64,000 bases of DNA from an uncultured Christensenella sp. (GTDB lineage Bacteria; Bacillota; Clostridia; Christensenellales; Pumilibacteraceae). Below, piece by piece: positions 51,508 through 59,845 of the stretch (the stretch's first letter is position 1; every line of letters begins with the position of its first letter). The notes beneath the pieces are model-generated. The model had not been told where the DNA came from and did not search any database. It saw only the letters and a list, made by a program, of their open reading frames with translations. The position numbers and the translations under genes are program-made. Location of the stretch: positions 188,324-252,323 of the forward strand of contig CAJTND010000002.1 in the NCBI GenBank assembly GCA_910577995.1, given 5' to 3'.

Positions 51508-52011
51508 ATGCCCCCGACCCCGAAATATAATCCCGAATATCACGACGATTGGGCGTGGTCGCTTGCATCGAAGGGTGCGATTGATGATGAGATTGCGGAA
51601 GCCTTTGGAATATCTGTCAGGACGCTCCACAGGTGGAAGCAAGAATACCCGTCGTTCTTACAGGCGCTAACAGTAGGGAAAGAAGCGGCAGACGCGAAGA
51701 TAGAGAAATCTCTTTATAAGCGGGCGCTCGGCTATGACGTTAAGGAAAAGGAAACGCTGGTGGAAACGGACAAAGACGGAAATGTTAGACCCGTCAAAGT
51801 TAAAGAAAGCGCGAAGCACGTTCCACCGGACACAATGGCGATTATGTACTGGCTCAACAATCGCTGTAAGCATACAGGAGAGTGGGCGCAAACCCAGAAG
51901 ATTGAACTGTCTGGGAATGTCGGCAATGTCGATTTAAGCAAATTATCGGAAGAAGAATTGCAAGCACTCGCCGCGTATGCGGTTGAGCATAATGGCGATA
52001 GCGACGACTAA
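51508..52011 (+). CDS. Terminase small subunit
   Basis: A 167-aa DNA-packaging subunit. An N-terminal HTH (DDEIAEAFGISVRTLHRWKQ, residues about 31-50) recognises phage DNA; the middle contains the Lys/Glu-rich oligomerisation region (GYDVKEKETLVETDKDGNVR) and PPDTMAIMYWLNNR. It directly precedes and overlaps the large subunit by 20 bases. GGAGGT precedes the ATG. Confidence 0.85.
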   Translation: MPPTPKYNPEYHDDWAWSLASKGAIDDEIAEAFGISVRTLHRWKQEYPSFLQALTVGKEAADAKIEKSLYKRALGYDVKEKETLVETDKDGNVRPVKVKESAKHVPPDTMAIMYWLNNRCKHTGEWAQTQKIELSGNVGNVDLSKLSEEELQALAAYAVEHNGDSDD

Positions 52012-53419
52012 CGGCAAGTTCTCGAAGAATTACCTTATGGCAGCCGGCGAAGCTGCGAAGTACGAACTCGCCAGAAGGCATTACGCAAATTACGTTGAGT
52101 TAGTACATCACGGCAGGTGGCAAAGAGCCGACCACTTAAATCTCGTCTGTGACGAACTTGAAAAGGTTTTAACAGGGGAAACGAAACGGCTTATGATTTT
52201 TATGCCGCCCCGACACGGTAAGTCTATGACGGTTACAAAGACGTTTCCGTCGTACTATCTGGGGAAGAACCCGAACAAGCGCGTCATTGAGGTTTCCTAC
52301 GGCGACGAACTTGCAAAAGAATTTGGCGAAGCGAACAGGTCAAAAGTATTTGAGTTCGGACAAAAATTGTTCGGAATCAACCTGTCTATGTCGCAAGCCA
52401 CAAAGACCAACTGGAATCTGCAAGGCTATGACGGCGGTATGATTTCTGCCGGTATCGGCGGTGTTATAACAGGTAAAGGCGCAGACCTGCTGCTTATAGA
52501 TGACCCTATCAAGAACAGAGCAGAAGCGGAATCAGAAACATTCCGCAAACGTGCAATAGAAGCATATCAGTCCGATATTCGTACCCGTCTACATTCAGGC
52601 GGCGCAATCATTATCATTCTTACCAGATGGCACGAAAACGATTTAGCGGGGTGGTTGCTCAATCCAGAAAACGGAGAACCCGAAGATTGGAAAATACTTT
52701 CGCTCCCGGCAATTTGCGACGACGAAGATCACGACTTGCTTAATCGTAAGCACGGGCAGGCATTATGGCCCGCAGGCGGTTATGACGAAAAGTGGGCGGA
52801 AGAAACGAAAAAGGCGGTCGGCAGTTATGCGTGGGCATCCCTGTATATGCAAACGCCATCTCCGAGCGAAGGCGGAATGTTCCGTCGCGGTTGGTGGAAA
52901 TACTACAAGGTTCTGCCCAAGAAGTTCGACCAAGTTATACAGTCGTGGGACTGCACGTTCAAAGACAAGAAAGAATCGGACTACGTTGTCGGTCAGGTTT
53001 GGGGCAAAATCGGTGCAGACCGTTATTTGCTCGACCAAGTACGCGGTCAAATGAGTTTCACGGAAACGCTTGCAGCTATCAAGTCCCTTACGGCAAAATG
53101 GCCGCAGGCAATAGCAAAACTCGTGGAAGACAAAGCAAACGGTCCTGCGGTCATCAACGTACTCAAAAAGGAAATCAGCGGGCTTGTTCCTGTTGAACCC
53201 GAAGGCGGTAAGGTTGTTCGTGCTACGGCGGTTACACCGCTTGCAGAAGCGGGCAATCTGTATATACCAGACCCGTCCATTGCGGCGTGGGTACACGATT
53301 ATGTGGAAGAGTTTGCGGTGTTCCCGAACGGCGCACACGACGACCAAGTAGACTCGACCACGCAAGCAAATATCTATTTCAACGGAAATGTCTTCAATAT
53401 TGGGGCGTTAATATCTTAA
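51992..53419 (+). CDS. Terminase large subunit
   Basis: A 475-aa packaging motor and nuclease. Walker A PPRHGKS is at residues 72-78, Walker B LLLIDDPIKN near 166, the coupling motif TRWHENDLAGWLL near 210, and the RNase-H-like nuclease begins SWDCTFKDKKESDYVVGQVW near 322 with the second acidic cluster near 451 (GAHDDQVDS). Length is normal. Confidence 0.95.
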   Translation: MAIATTNGKFSKNYLMAAGEAAKYELARRHYANYVELVHHGRWQRADHLNLVCDELEKVLTGETKRLMIFMPPRHGKSMTVTKTFPSYYLGKNPNKRVIEVSYGDELAKEFGEANRSKVFEFGQKLFGINLSMSQATKTNWNLQGYDGGMISAGIGGVITGKGADLLLIDDPIKNRAEAESETFRKRAIEAYQSDIRTRLHSGGAIIIILTRWHENDLAGWLLNPENGEPEDWKILSLPAICDDEDHDLLNRKHGQALWPAGGYDEKWAEETKKAVGSYAWASLYMQTPSPSEGGMFRRGWWKYYKVLPKKFDQVIQSWDCTFKDKKESDYVVGQVWGKIGADRYLLDQVRGQMSFTETLAAIKSLTAKWPQAIAKLVEDKANGPAVINVLKKEISGLVPVEPEGGKVVRATAVTPLAEAGNLYIPDPSIAAWVHDYVEEFAVFPNGAHDDQVDSTTQANIYFNGNVFNIGALIS

Positions 53420-53440
53420 TTCGACAAGGAGGTAAAAGCC

Positions 53441-55300
53441 GTGCATTTAACGGACGAAAACAAGGCAAAGTTAGAACAGCTCAAACGTAATAACGAGCAG
53501 ATCACGCAGCCTGCAGAACGTAAGCCATTCCGTGCAGACGGTTATGTTAATTTGCTGAACAAGTACGGAACAGGGCAGGACAACTCGGAAGCCTATCGTT
53601 ATAGTGCGGAAAACTTAACGCCTGATACGGTATTGACGAGCCATTACGAAACGAACGGCTTATTTGCAAAGATAATCGACATTCCCGCGCAGGAAGCGGT
53701 CAAGAAAGGGTATCATCTGAACATCGCAGATAACGCGGTAGAAGAGTACATCCAGAAAAAGGTCAGGAAGTTGAAATACTTTACGACGGCGGAAGAAAGC
53801 CTGAAATGGTCCAGACTGTACGGCGGCGCCCTTGCAGTTATGATTATCGACGATGGCATCAACGATTTGTCACAACCAGTAAACTGGACGGCGGCAAGGA
53901 GAATTGATGAAATCGTCGTGTATGACCGCTCCGTTGTAACGCCTGATTATCATTCGATGTACAGGGGAATCGGCGTATCGGGAGTTGCGCAACGCTCAAA
54001 GTTCCGTATGCCTGAATACTACAACGTGTTCAGCATTTACGGTTCGTTCCGCGTACACGAAAGCAGATGCCTTCTGTACCGCAATGGGAAGATGCCCGAA
54101 AAGGCAAGCACAACGGATTACAGGTTCTGGGGTGTTCCAGAATATAACCGTATCAAACGCGCCCTGCGCGAAACGATAACGTCTCACGGCGACGCGGTTA
54201 AATTACTCGAACGTAGCGTACAGGCGGTATACAAGATGAAGAACCTTGCGCAACTGCTGGCTACCGACGAAGGCGAAGAGCAAGCGCTCAAACGTCTGCA
54301 AATAATTGATATGGCGCGGGGTATTCTCAATTCCATAGCGATCGACAACGACGGCGAAGATTACGATTTCAAAAGCACGTCCCTTACGGGAGTTAAGGAA
54401 GTCATAGATTCCGCCTGCAATATGCTGTCGGCGCTTACGGAAATTCCGCAGACAAAACTGTTCGGTCGCTCGCCTGCAGGTATGAACTCGACGGGCGAGA
54501 GCGATATGGAAAACTATTACAGCTTCGTAGACAAAATCCGTGAGTCGCAGGTCAAAGACAATCTGTGTTCGCTCATCGACGCAATCATAACGATAGGTAT
54601 CAATACGGGCGAGATAAAAGGGAAGCCCGATTACGAACTCGAATTTGAGCCGTTATGGAACGAGAAAGAAAGCGAGCGCGCCACGATTGAACAGACCAAC
54701 GCGCAGGCGGATTTGGTTCGGGCGCAGACCGCTCAACTCTACATTGATATGGGCGTTCTTGACCCTGCCGAAGAGCGTAAACGCTTGAAGGAAGAAGGCA
54801 AGTTTGGTATTGAAGACGAAGAATTACCGCAACGCGAAGAACCGTTCGGGAACATCCTTGCACAACTCGGAAAGACCGATAATGCAGATACTCTATACGA
54901 CGGCGCAACGGGCGTAGGAGTAATCGTAGTCAAGAATGGAAAGATACTCGTCGGGAACCGCGACGACAATAATCAGGTCGGCAGTCCCGGCGGGCATATC
55001 GAAACGTGGGAAGATGCCGAACGCGCAGCGCGGCGTGAAACGGAAGAAGAGTTTGGGATCACGCTCAACGACCTAATCCCGATAGGTATGCTTGATAACC
55101 TGCCCGAAGAGTACGGCAAGTCGTTCTTATTCCTGTCTACGGACTTCAACGGCGTTCCGCATACAAATACCCAAGAGATGCGCAACAATCGCTTCCAGAG
55201 CGTATCAGAACTTCTAAACGAAGATTTGTACGTTCCTTTCAAATTCGCGCTCGAAAGGCTTATCGACACGCTTCAAACTCGCGGCATCAACTCGCAATAA
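53441..55300 (+). CDS. Portal protein (DUF1073 type) with fused C-terminal NUDIX hydrolase domain
   Basis: A 619-aa protein starting at GTG after AAGGAGG. Residues 1 to about 470 look like a DUF1073-type portal (FAKIIDIPAQEAVKKGYHL near 72, RLYGGALAVMIIDDG near 124, PQTKLFGRSPAGMNSTGESD near 340). Residues about 486-605 are a NUDIX domain: GVGVIVVKNGKILVGNRDD, then the box GGHIETWEDAERAARRETEE followed by EFGI, which fits Gx5Ex7REUxEExGU. The frame is continuous, so this is a true fusion. The portal forms the head-tail vertex; the substrate of the NUDIX part is unknown. Confidence 0.9.
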   Translation: MHLTDENKAKLEQLKRNNEQITQPAERKPFRADGYVNLLNKYGTGQDNSEAYRYSAENLTPDTVLTSHYETNGLFAKIIDIPAQEAVKKGYHLNIADNAVEEYIQKKVRKLKYFTTAEESLKWSRLYGGALAVMIIDDGINDLSQPVNWTAARRIDEIVVYDRSVVTPDYHSMYRGIGVSGVAQRSKFRMPEYYNVFSIYGSFRVHESRCLLYRNGKMPEKASTTDYRFWGVPEYNRIKRALRETITSHGDAVKLLERSVQAVYKMKNLAQLLATDEGEEQALKRLQIIDMARGILNSIAIDNDGEDYDFKSTSLTGVKEVIDSACNMLSALTEIPQTKLFGRSPAGMNSTGESDMENYYSFVDKIRESQVKDNLCSLIDAIITIGINTGEIKGKPDYELEFEPLWNEKESERATIEQTNAQADLVRAQTAQLYIDMGVLDPAEERKRLKEEGKFGIEDEELPQREEPFGNILAQLGKTDNADTLYDGATGVGVIVVKNGKILVGNRDDNNQVGSPGGHIETWEDAERAARRETEEEFGITLNDLIPIGMLDNLPEEYGKSFLFLSTDFNGVPHTNTQEMRNNRFQSVSELLNEDLYVPFKFALERLIDTLQTRGINSQ

Positions 55301-55448
55301 CGCAACGTCGCGGCAACGGCGAAAATCGCCATTTCTGCGGCAATAATTCCGCTTTATCGTTATTTCTGTCACAGATATTCGCTTTAACTCGTTTATCTGG
55401 GGCAGAAGTACATAAAGTATAGTATAGGAAATAAAAGTATAGAAAACA

Positions 55449-55493
55449 ATAGGAAAGTATATGCAAAATCGCACGCACTTTCCTATGATTTTT
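55449..55493 (+). terminator. Intrinsic terminator after the portal gene
   Basis: ATAGGAAAGT (55449-55458) pairs perfectly with ACTTTCCTAT (55477-55486), followed by GATTTTTG. It closes the terminase-portal transcript. The whole gap 55301-55768 is AT-rich and has no large gene. Confidence 0.75.
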
Positions 55494-55616
55494 GTCGTTA
55501 CAAGAGCGTAAGATTTCCATTAAAAGTTGCTTACGCTTACACTTCCGTAATTACAGATTGCTTTCGGTGGCTTTCTTATAATCTTCGGAACTTCGGTAAT
55601 TTTCCTTGCTTTCCGA

Positions 55617-55645
55617 TGTACATTCGGTTTAATTTGGGTTAGACT
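55617..55645 (+). promoter_or_regulatory. Possible promoter of the BRO-like cassette
   Basis: TGTACA (55617-55622), 17-base spacer and TAGACT (55640-55645). Both boxes deviate from consensus, so it may be weak or need an activator. Confidence 0.4.
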
Positions 55646-55686
55646 GAAAGTACAAATTAAATCAAACAAAAAGCGAGGTAGTTGCT

Positions 55687-55713
55687 ATGAAAACTGAAAA
55701 GAAAATGACCTGA
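55687..55713 (+). CDS. Possible 8-codon leader peptide
   Basis: MKTEKKMT, ATG to TGA, with GCGAGGT eight bases upstream. Its last codons and TGA lie in the 5' arm of the hairpin at 55707-55737, the arrangement seen in translational attenuators. Too short to support by coding statistics. Confidence 0.4.
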   Translation: MKTEKKMT

Positions 55714-55737
55714 TAGGAGATGCAGTCCTAACAGGTC
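55707..55737 (+). promoter_or_regulatory. Leader hairpin 1
   Basis: GACCTG-A-TAGGA pairs with TCCTA-A-CAGGTC around a 7-base loop, 11 bp with one A-A mismatch. No T-run follows, so it is not a terminator. Confidence 0.65.
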
Positions 55738-55743
55738 GTAGAA

Positions 55744-55822
55744 GGTCTCAAACGACGGAGGTTTCAAAATGCGGAAACTCAACATAGTTGAAAGCAAAAT
55801 CATTATACCGCATTTTGAGACC
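55744..55822 (+). promoter_or_regulatory. Mutually exclusive leader hairpins 2 and 3 around a ribosome site
   Basis: CCGCATTTTGAGACC (55808-55822) can pair through its first ten bases with CAAAATGCGG (55765-55774), masking the ATG at 55769, or through its last nine with GGTCTCAAA (55744-55752). The two pairings share 55814-55817, so they exclude each other. Confidence 0.55.
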
Positions 55823-55871
55823 GAAGTCAATAATTTCAGCAGTAAAGCAGAAAAAATTATCGGAGGTCGCA
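55769..55871 (+). other. Short open frame with strong ribosome site, start of an overlapping or frameshifted gene
   Basis: GGAGG lies eight bases before the ATG at 55769. The first about 34 codons (begins MRKLNIVESKIIIPHFETEV) read like real protein, but beyond about 55870 this frame becomes Arg/His/Ser-rich and unnatural, while the +1 frame turns natural from 55872. Either a small peptide is coupled to the next gene, or one gene is split by a +1 frameshift. The frame would otherwise end at 56077. Confidence 0.45.
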
Positions 55872-56081
55872 ATGATGCGGAACAAGTCATTGGAAGTCGA
55901 GGATGCCATCATAGAACTCGGAAAGGTCCAGTCTCTCACGAACGTGCTGAACATAGGAATTACGGACAGCCCGAACGTGAACGATATTCAGAACGCTTAT
56001 TACATAGTAACCGATATGTTCCAAAAGGGTTATGCGGCATTGCAAAAAGCGTGGTACGGGGAGGTGGCGGCAAATGAATAG
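55872..56081 (+). CDS. Small hypothetical phage protein
   Basis: A 69-aa protein starting at the first of two ATGs after CGGAGG. It is helical (SLEVEDAIIELGKVQSLTNV) with an aromatic C-terminal part (YAALQKAWYGEVAANE). Its end overlaps the BRO-like gene by 8 bases. No family recognised. It may be the downstream part of the frame beginning at 55769. Confidence 0.6.
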   Translation: MMRNKSLEVEDAIIELGKVQSLTNVLNIGITDSPNVNDIQNAYYIVTDMFQKGYAALQKAWYGEVAANE

Positions 56082-56577
56082 AATGTCGTACACTTACAGC
56101 ACCTACATATACGCTTATGACGCAGACACGAAAATACGGGTTCTTATCAATCCGGACGGAACGAAACTTGCGGTTGCTACGGATATAACGCGGGCGCTCG
56201 GCTATCAAAGCAACAGTCAAGCGGGCGGGTTCATTCGGGATTTACACCTTGAAGCCGAAATCAGGCAGGTGGTATTCGATACCAGAAAGCGCGGCGTTGC
56301 GAAAGCCTATTGCTTACGGCGCGATGCGGTCAAACAGTTGCTTGACGCGAAATGCAACAATCCAGATTTTTGCGGTTGGTTGTTAGACACGGTTATGATT
56401 GATAACAAAGGTTGCGATGACGAGAACGAGCCTATCAGACCGTACAAGAACGTAGAGCCTGTGGAAACGGAACATCAGGAAATAGCGGCGGCACAACAGG
56501 CTATCGCGCAGCCGACAATGGCGCAGATAGATAAGATTATCGCGGAGTTGCTTATCTTACGGCAACAGTTAGCATAA
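56074..56577 (+). CDS. BRO-N/antirepressor-like protein
   Basis: A 167-aa protein. The N-terminal about 100 residues match the BRO-N plan (IRVLINPDGTKLAVATDITRALGYQSN, residues about 20-46 cited in part, and KAYCLRRDAVKQLLDAK near 78), a DNA-binding domain common in phage antirepressors. The C-terminal part is a Gln/Glu-rich helix (HQEIAAAQQAIAQ) that may oligomerise. GGGAGGTGG precedes the ATG. It is the last gene of a terminator-bounded cassette within the structural region. Confidence 0.7.
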   Translation: MNRMSYTYSTYIYAYDADTKIRVLINPDGTKLAVATDITRALGYQSNSQAGGFIRDLHLEAEIRQVVFDTRKRGVAKAYCLRRDAVKQLLDAKCNNPDFCGWLLDTVMIDNKGCDDENEPIRPYKNVEPVETEHQEIAAAQQAIAQPTMAQIDKIIAELLILRQQLA

Positions 56578-56596
56578 CTACATAGCAATCGCAAGG

Positions 56597-56624
56597 AAAG
56601 AGCAGAGTGATCTGCTCTTTTTTG
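56597..56624 (+). terminator. Intrinsic terminator after the BRO-like gene
   Basis: AAAGAGCAGA (56597-56606) pairs perfectly with TCTGCTCTTT (56611-56620) around GTGA, followed by TTTTG. Confidence 0.92.
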
Positions 56625-56655
56625 TATATCGAAATCACGGAAAGGAGGTGTGAGC

Positions 56656-57570
56656 GTGAACGACGCAAGAAATCGGGTTGCAGTTAAGGAAGCCGTTAAA
56701 AAGAAATTCAACGGAAGACAGAAACTGAACTGTAAAATACAGGTTCGATACAAGGAAAACCTTGAAAGGGAATATCAGCGCGTCATAAACGCTTACTATG
56801 ACCTTTTGCTGAAAGTCTTACTAAATACCACGCGGTTGCTTTTCATAGGTCAGGAGCCGCTACAGGAAGCACAAGCGGGGTTCAGAACAGACGGGTTCAA
56901 AGACAATCTCGTAAATCTTATCAGGCGGCTATTCCGAAAAGCGGGCGACGATTTTCACAACGAAGAACAGGCATTCCACCTGTCGGAGAAGATTAACAAA
57001 ATCGGTAATTTGACAAAGCGGCTATCTACGGAAGATTGGAAACGCGAAGTATCGAGAACGCTCGGAATCAACATTCTTGACGATTACTATTCGGGCGAGT
57101 TTTACAGGGAACAGTTAAAACTTTGGGCAGACGAAAATGCAAGCCTTATCAGTACGCTTCCAGAAGAAGTGCTTGGGGAGATGCAGGCAATCGTTGAAGA
57201 CGGATTTCTTAACGGGCGGTCAAATCGGGACATAGTAAAAGAAATTCAGGAACGATTTAGCGTATCGCGCAATAAGGCGCGGTTTTACGCGGTAGATCAA
57301 CTTGCAAAACTTAACGCTTCGATTACGCAGCAACAACAAACGGAGTGCGGCGTTGAAGAGTATATTTGGAGTTCGTCAAAAGACCAGCGCGTAAGAGAAC
57401 GACACGCACAGCTCGACGGAACAAAACATCGGTGGGACACACCGCCGATTGTAGACGAAAAGACAGGGCGAAGAGCGCATCCCGGCGAAGATTACCGCTG
57501 CAGATGCGTAGCATTGCCCGTTTTTAATATCGAAACGCTGAACATACCGGCAGACATCAAAATCAAATAG
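56656..57570 (+). CDS. Phage head morphogenesis protein (SPP1 gp7/Mu F family)
   Basis: A 304-aa minor capsid protein. The C-terminal Mu-F domain is clear: FAVDQLAKLNA-like AVDQLAKLNASITQQQQTE near residue 214, YIWSSSKDQRVRERHAQLDG near 235, and HPGEDYRCRCVALPVF near 275. The GTG at 56656 is favoured (7 bases from GGAGG) over a GTG two codons upstream. It normally follows the portal gene; here the BRO-like cassette separates them. Confidence 0.9.
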   Translation: MNDARNRVAVKEAVKKKFNGRQKLNCKIQVRYKENLEREYQRVINAYYDLLLKVLLNTTRLLFIGQEPLQEAQAGFRTDGFKDNLVNLIRRLFRKAGDDFHNEEQAFHLSEKINKIGNLTKRLSTEDWKREVSRTLGINILDDYYSGEFYREQLKLWADENASLISTLPEEVLGEMQAIVEDGFLNGRSNRDIVKEIQERFSVSRNKARFYAVDQLAKLNASITQQQQTECGVEEYIWSSSKDQRVRERHAQLDGTKHRWDTPPIVDEKTGRRAHPGEDYRCRCVALPVFNIETLNIPADIKIK

Positions 57571-57581
57571 GAGGGTTAGTT

Positions 57582-57740
57582 ATGGACGGAGTAACGCACG
57601 AAGAATTAAAGGCTGCTGCAGAAGCAGTCATCAAACTCTTAAACGAGAAAGGAAATCCGTACACCACGATAATTATTCAGCAAGATAAGATTGTGGTTAC
57701 GCAAGACGTTATGGGCATACCGTTACCCATTAACGATTGA
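57582..57740 (+). CDS. Small hypothetical phage protein
   Basis: A 52-aa protein (MDGVTHEELKAAAEAVIKLL) ending GIPLPIND. GGAGGG precedes the ATG, and it fits tightly between its neighbours. No family recognised. Confidence 0.65.
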   Translation: MDGVTHEELKAAAEAVIKLLNEKGNPYTTIIIQQDKIVVTQDVMGIPLPIND

Positions 57741-57750
57741 CGGAGGTAGT

Positions 57751-57984
57751 ATGAACGAGTTAGTTATTCAGTTATGCGAACGCTTGAAACTTGAAGCGGA
57801 CGCGATTATCGGAAGTATGAAATCGGGAGCGATAGTCATACAAACGGGACACGAAAATTCCGTTGAGACCGTATCGCTTTTCGACGGACTTGCAATCGAC
57901 GGCGTTGAACATTGTCAGAAGATAGTGGTTGCGTTGTCGAATTGCTTTTTTCAGAACGCAAGCAAGGAGGACGGTAATAAATGA
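57751..57984 (+). CDS. Small hypothetical phage protein
   Basis: A 77-aa protein (MNELVIQLCERLKLEADAII) with a likely beta-rich middle. CGGAGGT precedes the ATG; the end overlaps the DUF2213 gene by 4 bases (ATGA). Confidence 0.65.
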   Translation: MNELVIQLCERLKLEADAIIGSMKSGAIVIQTGHENSVETVSLFDGLAIDGVEHCQKIVVALSNCFFQNASKEDGNK

Positions 57985-59306
57985 ACGAAATACCGAAATT
58001 GCAAAGGGTAACAAGGCTTGACAGCATCAAAGTTGACGAGACCTATTACACAAACGAAGGCTTCTTAATAGACCACCCGATTGTCACGACGGTTGGAATA
58101 TTCGAGTATATGAACCCCGATGGCTCTATCAGACGCGAGTTGAGATTGCCGGAAGAGGTGTTTGCCCCCGAAAGTTTAGAATCCTATAAGGGAAAGCCTA
58201 TCATTGTCACGCACCGCGCTGGGCGCGTTACGACTGACAATGTAGAAAAGGAAACCATAGGTACTATGCTTACGGCAGCCAGTAAGGACGGCGAGAATGT
58301 ACGGGTAGAAATCGTAATACACAACACGGACGCATTAAAGACCGGATTACGTGAATTATCTCTCGGTTACGATTTGGACCTTGACGAAACGCCGGGCGAA
58401 TGGAACGGGCAGCCCTATGACGCAATTCAGCGAAACATCAGAGTGAACCATTTGGCATTAGTATCAGCCGCGAGAGCGGGAGAACAGGCTCGTCTAAACA
58501 TCGACGAAAAAGAAAATTTAACAGGAGGACCAGAAATGGAACAGAACAAGACTGACAGCGGCTTGTCGCCCGAAGAACTTGAAGAAGCCATTGCGGATTT
58601 CATCGCAAAGAAAAACGCGGCAACTACGAGTACGGACGGAGATGCCGCAACGGGCGAACCCACGCCCGCGCCTGACGGAGAAGTGACAACTACCGTCAAT
58701 CCCGAAGAGCAGGCTAACGATGAAGATGTCGTCCAGAGCGTTAAAGAACGTCGTGACCGTCGTGACGCAGAAACGGCATCCAACTCGAAAGAGACTGCCC
58801 TTGAAACCATTACGCAGCAGGACGCGGACATCGACGCGCTTCTCAAACTGATCGAACAGTTGAGGGCGGAGAGAGACTTTGCCGGCGCTAACGCAGACGG
58901 TAACGATGCCGATTGCGGAACCGTGCAGAAGGACGGCGACGAAAGCAAGTCGCAAAGCCTTAATCTCGATTCGGCGGCAATCGACAGGCTCGTAGCCAGC
59001 AAGATTGACGTTATCAGAATTGCAGACCAGTTGCATCTCGACGGCGTTGACGTTATGTCCGTAAAAGACGGCAAGAAAACCGTTATCAAATCGGTATACC
59101 CCGATATGCGCCTTGACGGAAAAAGCGATGATTACATCGACGCGCTGTTCGACCTTACGAAGCAGAAAATCAAGAGCGACAACGGTACCGACAAACAGCG
59201 TAAGCAGATGTTCAATAAGGACACCGCCGCAGAAGAGCAGACCGTAACGGGAGCGGATGCGGCAAGAAACAGAATGATTGAAAAACAAAAAAACGGAGGT
59301 AAATAA
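57981..59306 (+). CDS. DUF2213 prohead protease with C-terminal scaffold-like region
   Basis: A 441-aa protein. Residues 1 to about 170 form the DUF2213 protease-like domain (RVTRLDSIKVDETYYTNEGF, KPIIVTHRAG near 73, ELSLGYDLDL near 123 and VNHLALVSAARAG near 150, the probable His/Ser catalytic area). The rest is acidic, low-complexity and helical (QQDADIDALLKLIEQLRAER near 272), as in fused capsid scaffolds. It precedes the cement and capsid genes, as expected for head assembly. Confidence 0.87.
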   Translation: MNEIPKLQRVTRLDSIKVDETYYTNEGFLIDHPIVTTVGIFEYMNPDGSIRRELRLPEEVFAPESLESYKGKPIIVTHRAGRVTTDNVEKETIGTMLTAASKDGENVRVEIVIHNTDALKTGLRELSLGYDLDLDETPGEWNGQPYDAIQRNIRVNHLALVSAARAGEQARLNIDEKENLTGGPEMEQNKTDSGLSPEELEEAIADFIAKKNAATTSTDGDAATGEPTPAPDGEVTTTVNPEEQANDEDVVQSVKERRDRRDAETASNSKETALETITQQDADIDALLKLIEQLRAERDFAGANADGNDADCGTVQKDGDESKSQSLNLDSAAIDRLVASKIDVIRIADQLHLDGVDVMSVKDGKKTVIKSVYPDMRLDGKSDDYIDALFDLTKQKIKSDNGTDKQRKQMFNKDTAAEEQTVTGADAARNRMIEKQKNGGK

Positions 59307-59309
59307 ATT

Positions 59310-59828
59310 ATGAGCGCACAGACCAGTTATAATTTGCGCACGGCTCACGGCGTAGCGGGTGGCCTTTACGACCTTACCGACCACGACGTAGACACGAGAA
59401 ACAACGAAGCGACGGACGGGAAGATTAGGTTCGGTCTCGGCGTAGTGGAAGGCACCTTACCCGGCAAGAACGTAACGCTTCCCGTTACGACTTCCACGAA
59501 AGCGAAGTTTGAGGGCGTTGCTATCAACAGCCACGCTCACGAGCAGGACTACAAGGGCGACGTTACGCTTCGCAAAGGCGAGACGGTAGGCGTTCTTACA
59601 AAGGGACGTATCTATGTTCGCATTACGACAGATGCGGAACCCGCATACGGCGCTCCGCTGTATCTCATTACGGACGGAGAAAATGCAGGATATTTCACGA
59701 ACGAACTCGGAGAAGGCGTTACGGGTATCAAACTGAACGGCTTTTTCCTTGACGCGAAGGCAACCGATGCGATTGCCCCCGCGTTTGTTTTTGTAGACAA
59801 GGTGGATGAAACCACCAAAACCGAATAA
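59310..59828 (+). CDS. Structural cement/head decoration protein
   Basis: A 172-aa likely beta-rich protein (GRIYVRITTDAEPAYGAPLY near residue 92, HAHEQDYKGDVTLRKGETVG near 66) of the type that sits between protease/scaffold and major capsid genes in DUF2184-capsid phages. It probably decorates or stabilises the capsid. Function by position and pattern. Confidence 0.77.
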   Translation: MSAQTSYNLRTAHGVAGGLYDLTDHDVDTRNNEATDGKIRFGLGVVEGTLPGKNVTLPVTTSTKAKFEGVAINSHAHEQDYKGDVTLRKGETVGVLTKGRIYVRITTDAEPAYGAPLYLITDGENAGYFTNELGEGVTGIKLNGFFLDAKATDAIAPAFVFVDKVDETTKTE

Positions 59829-59845
59829 AGAGGAGGACAACAGAA

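Noticed and set aside
55788..55871. Extended start for the gene at 55872.
   Set aside because: The upstream part lacks a ribosome site and has unnatural composition; CGGAGG directly before 55872 decides the start.
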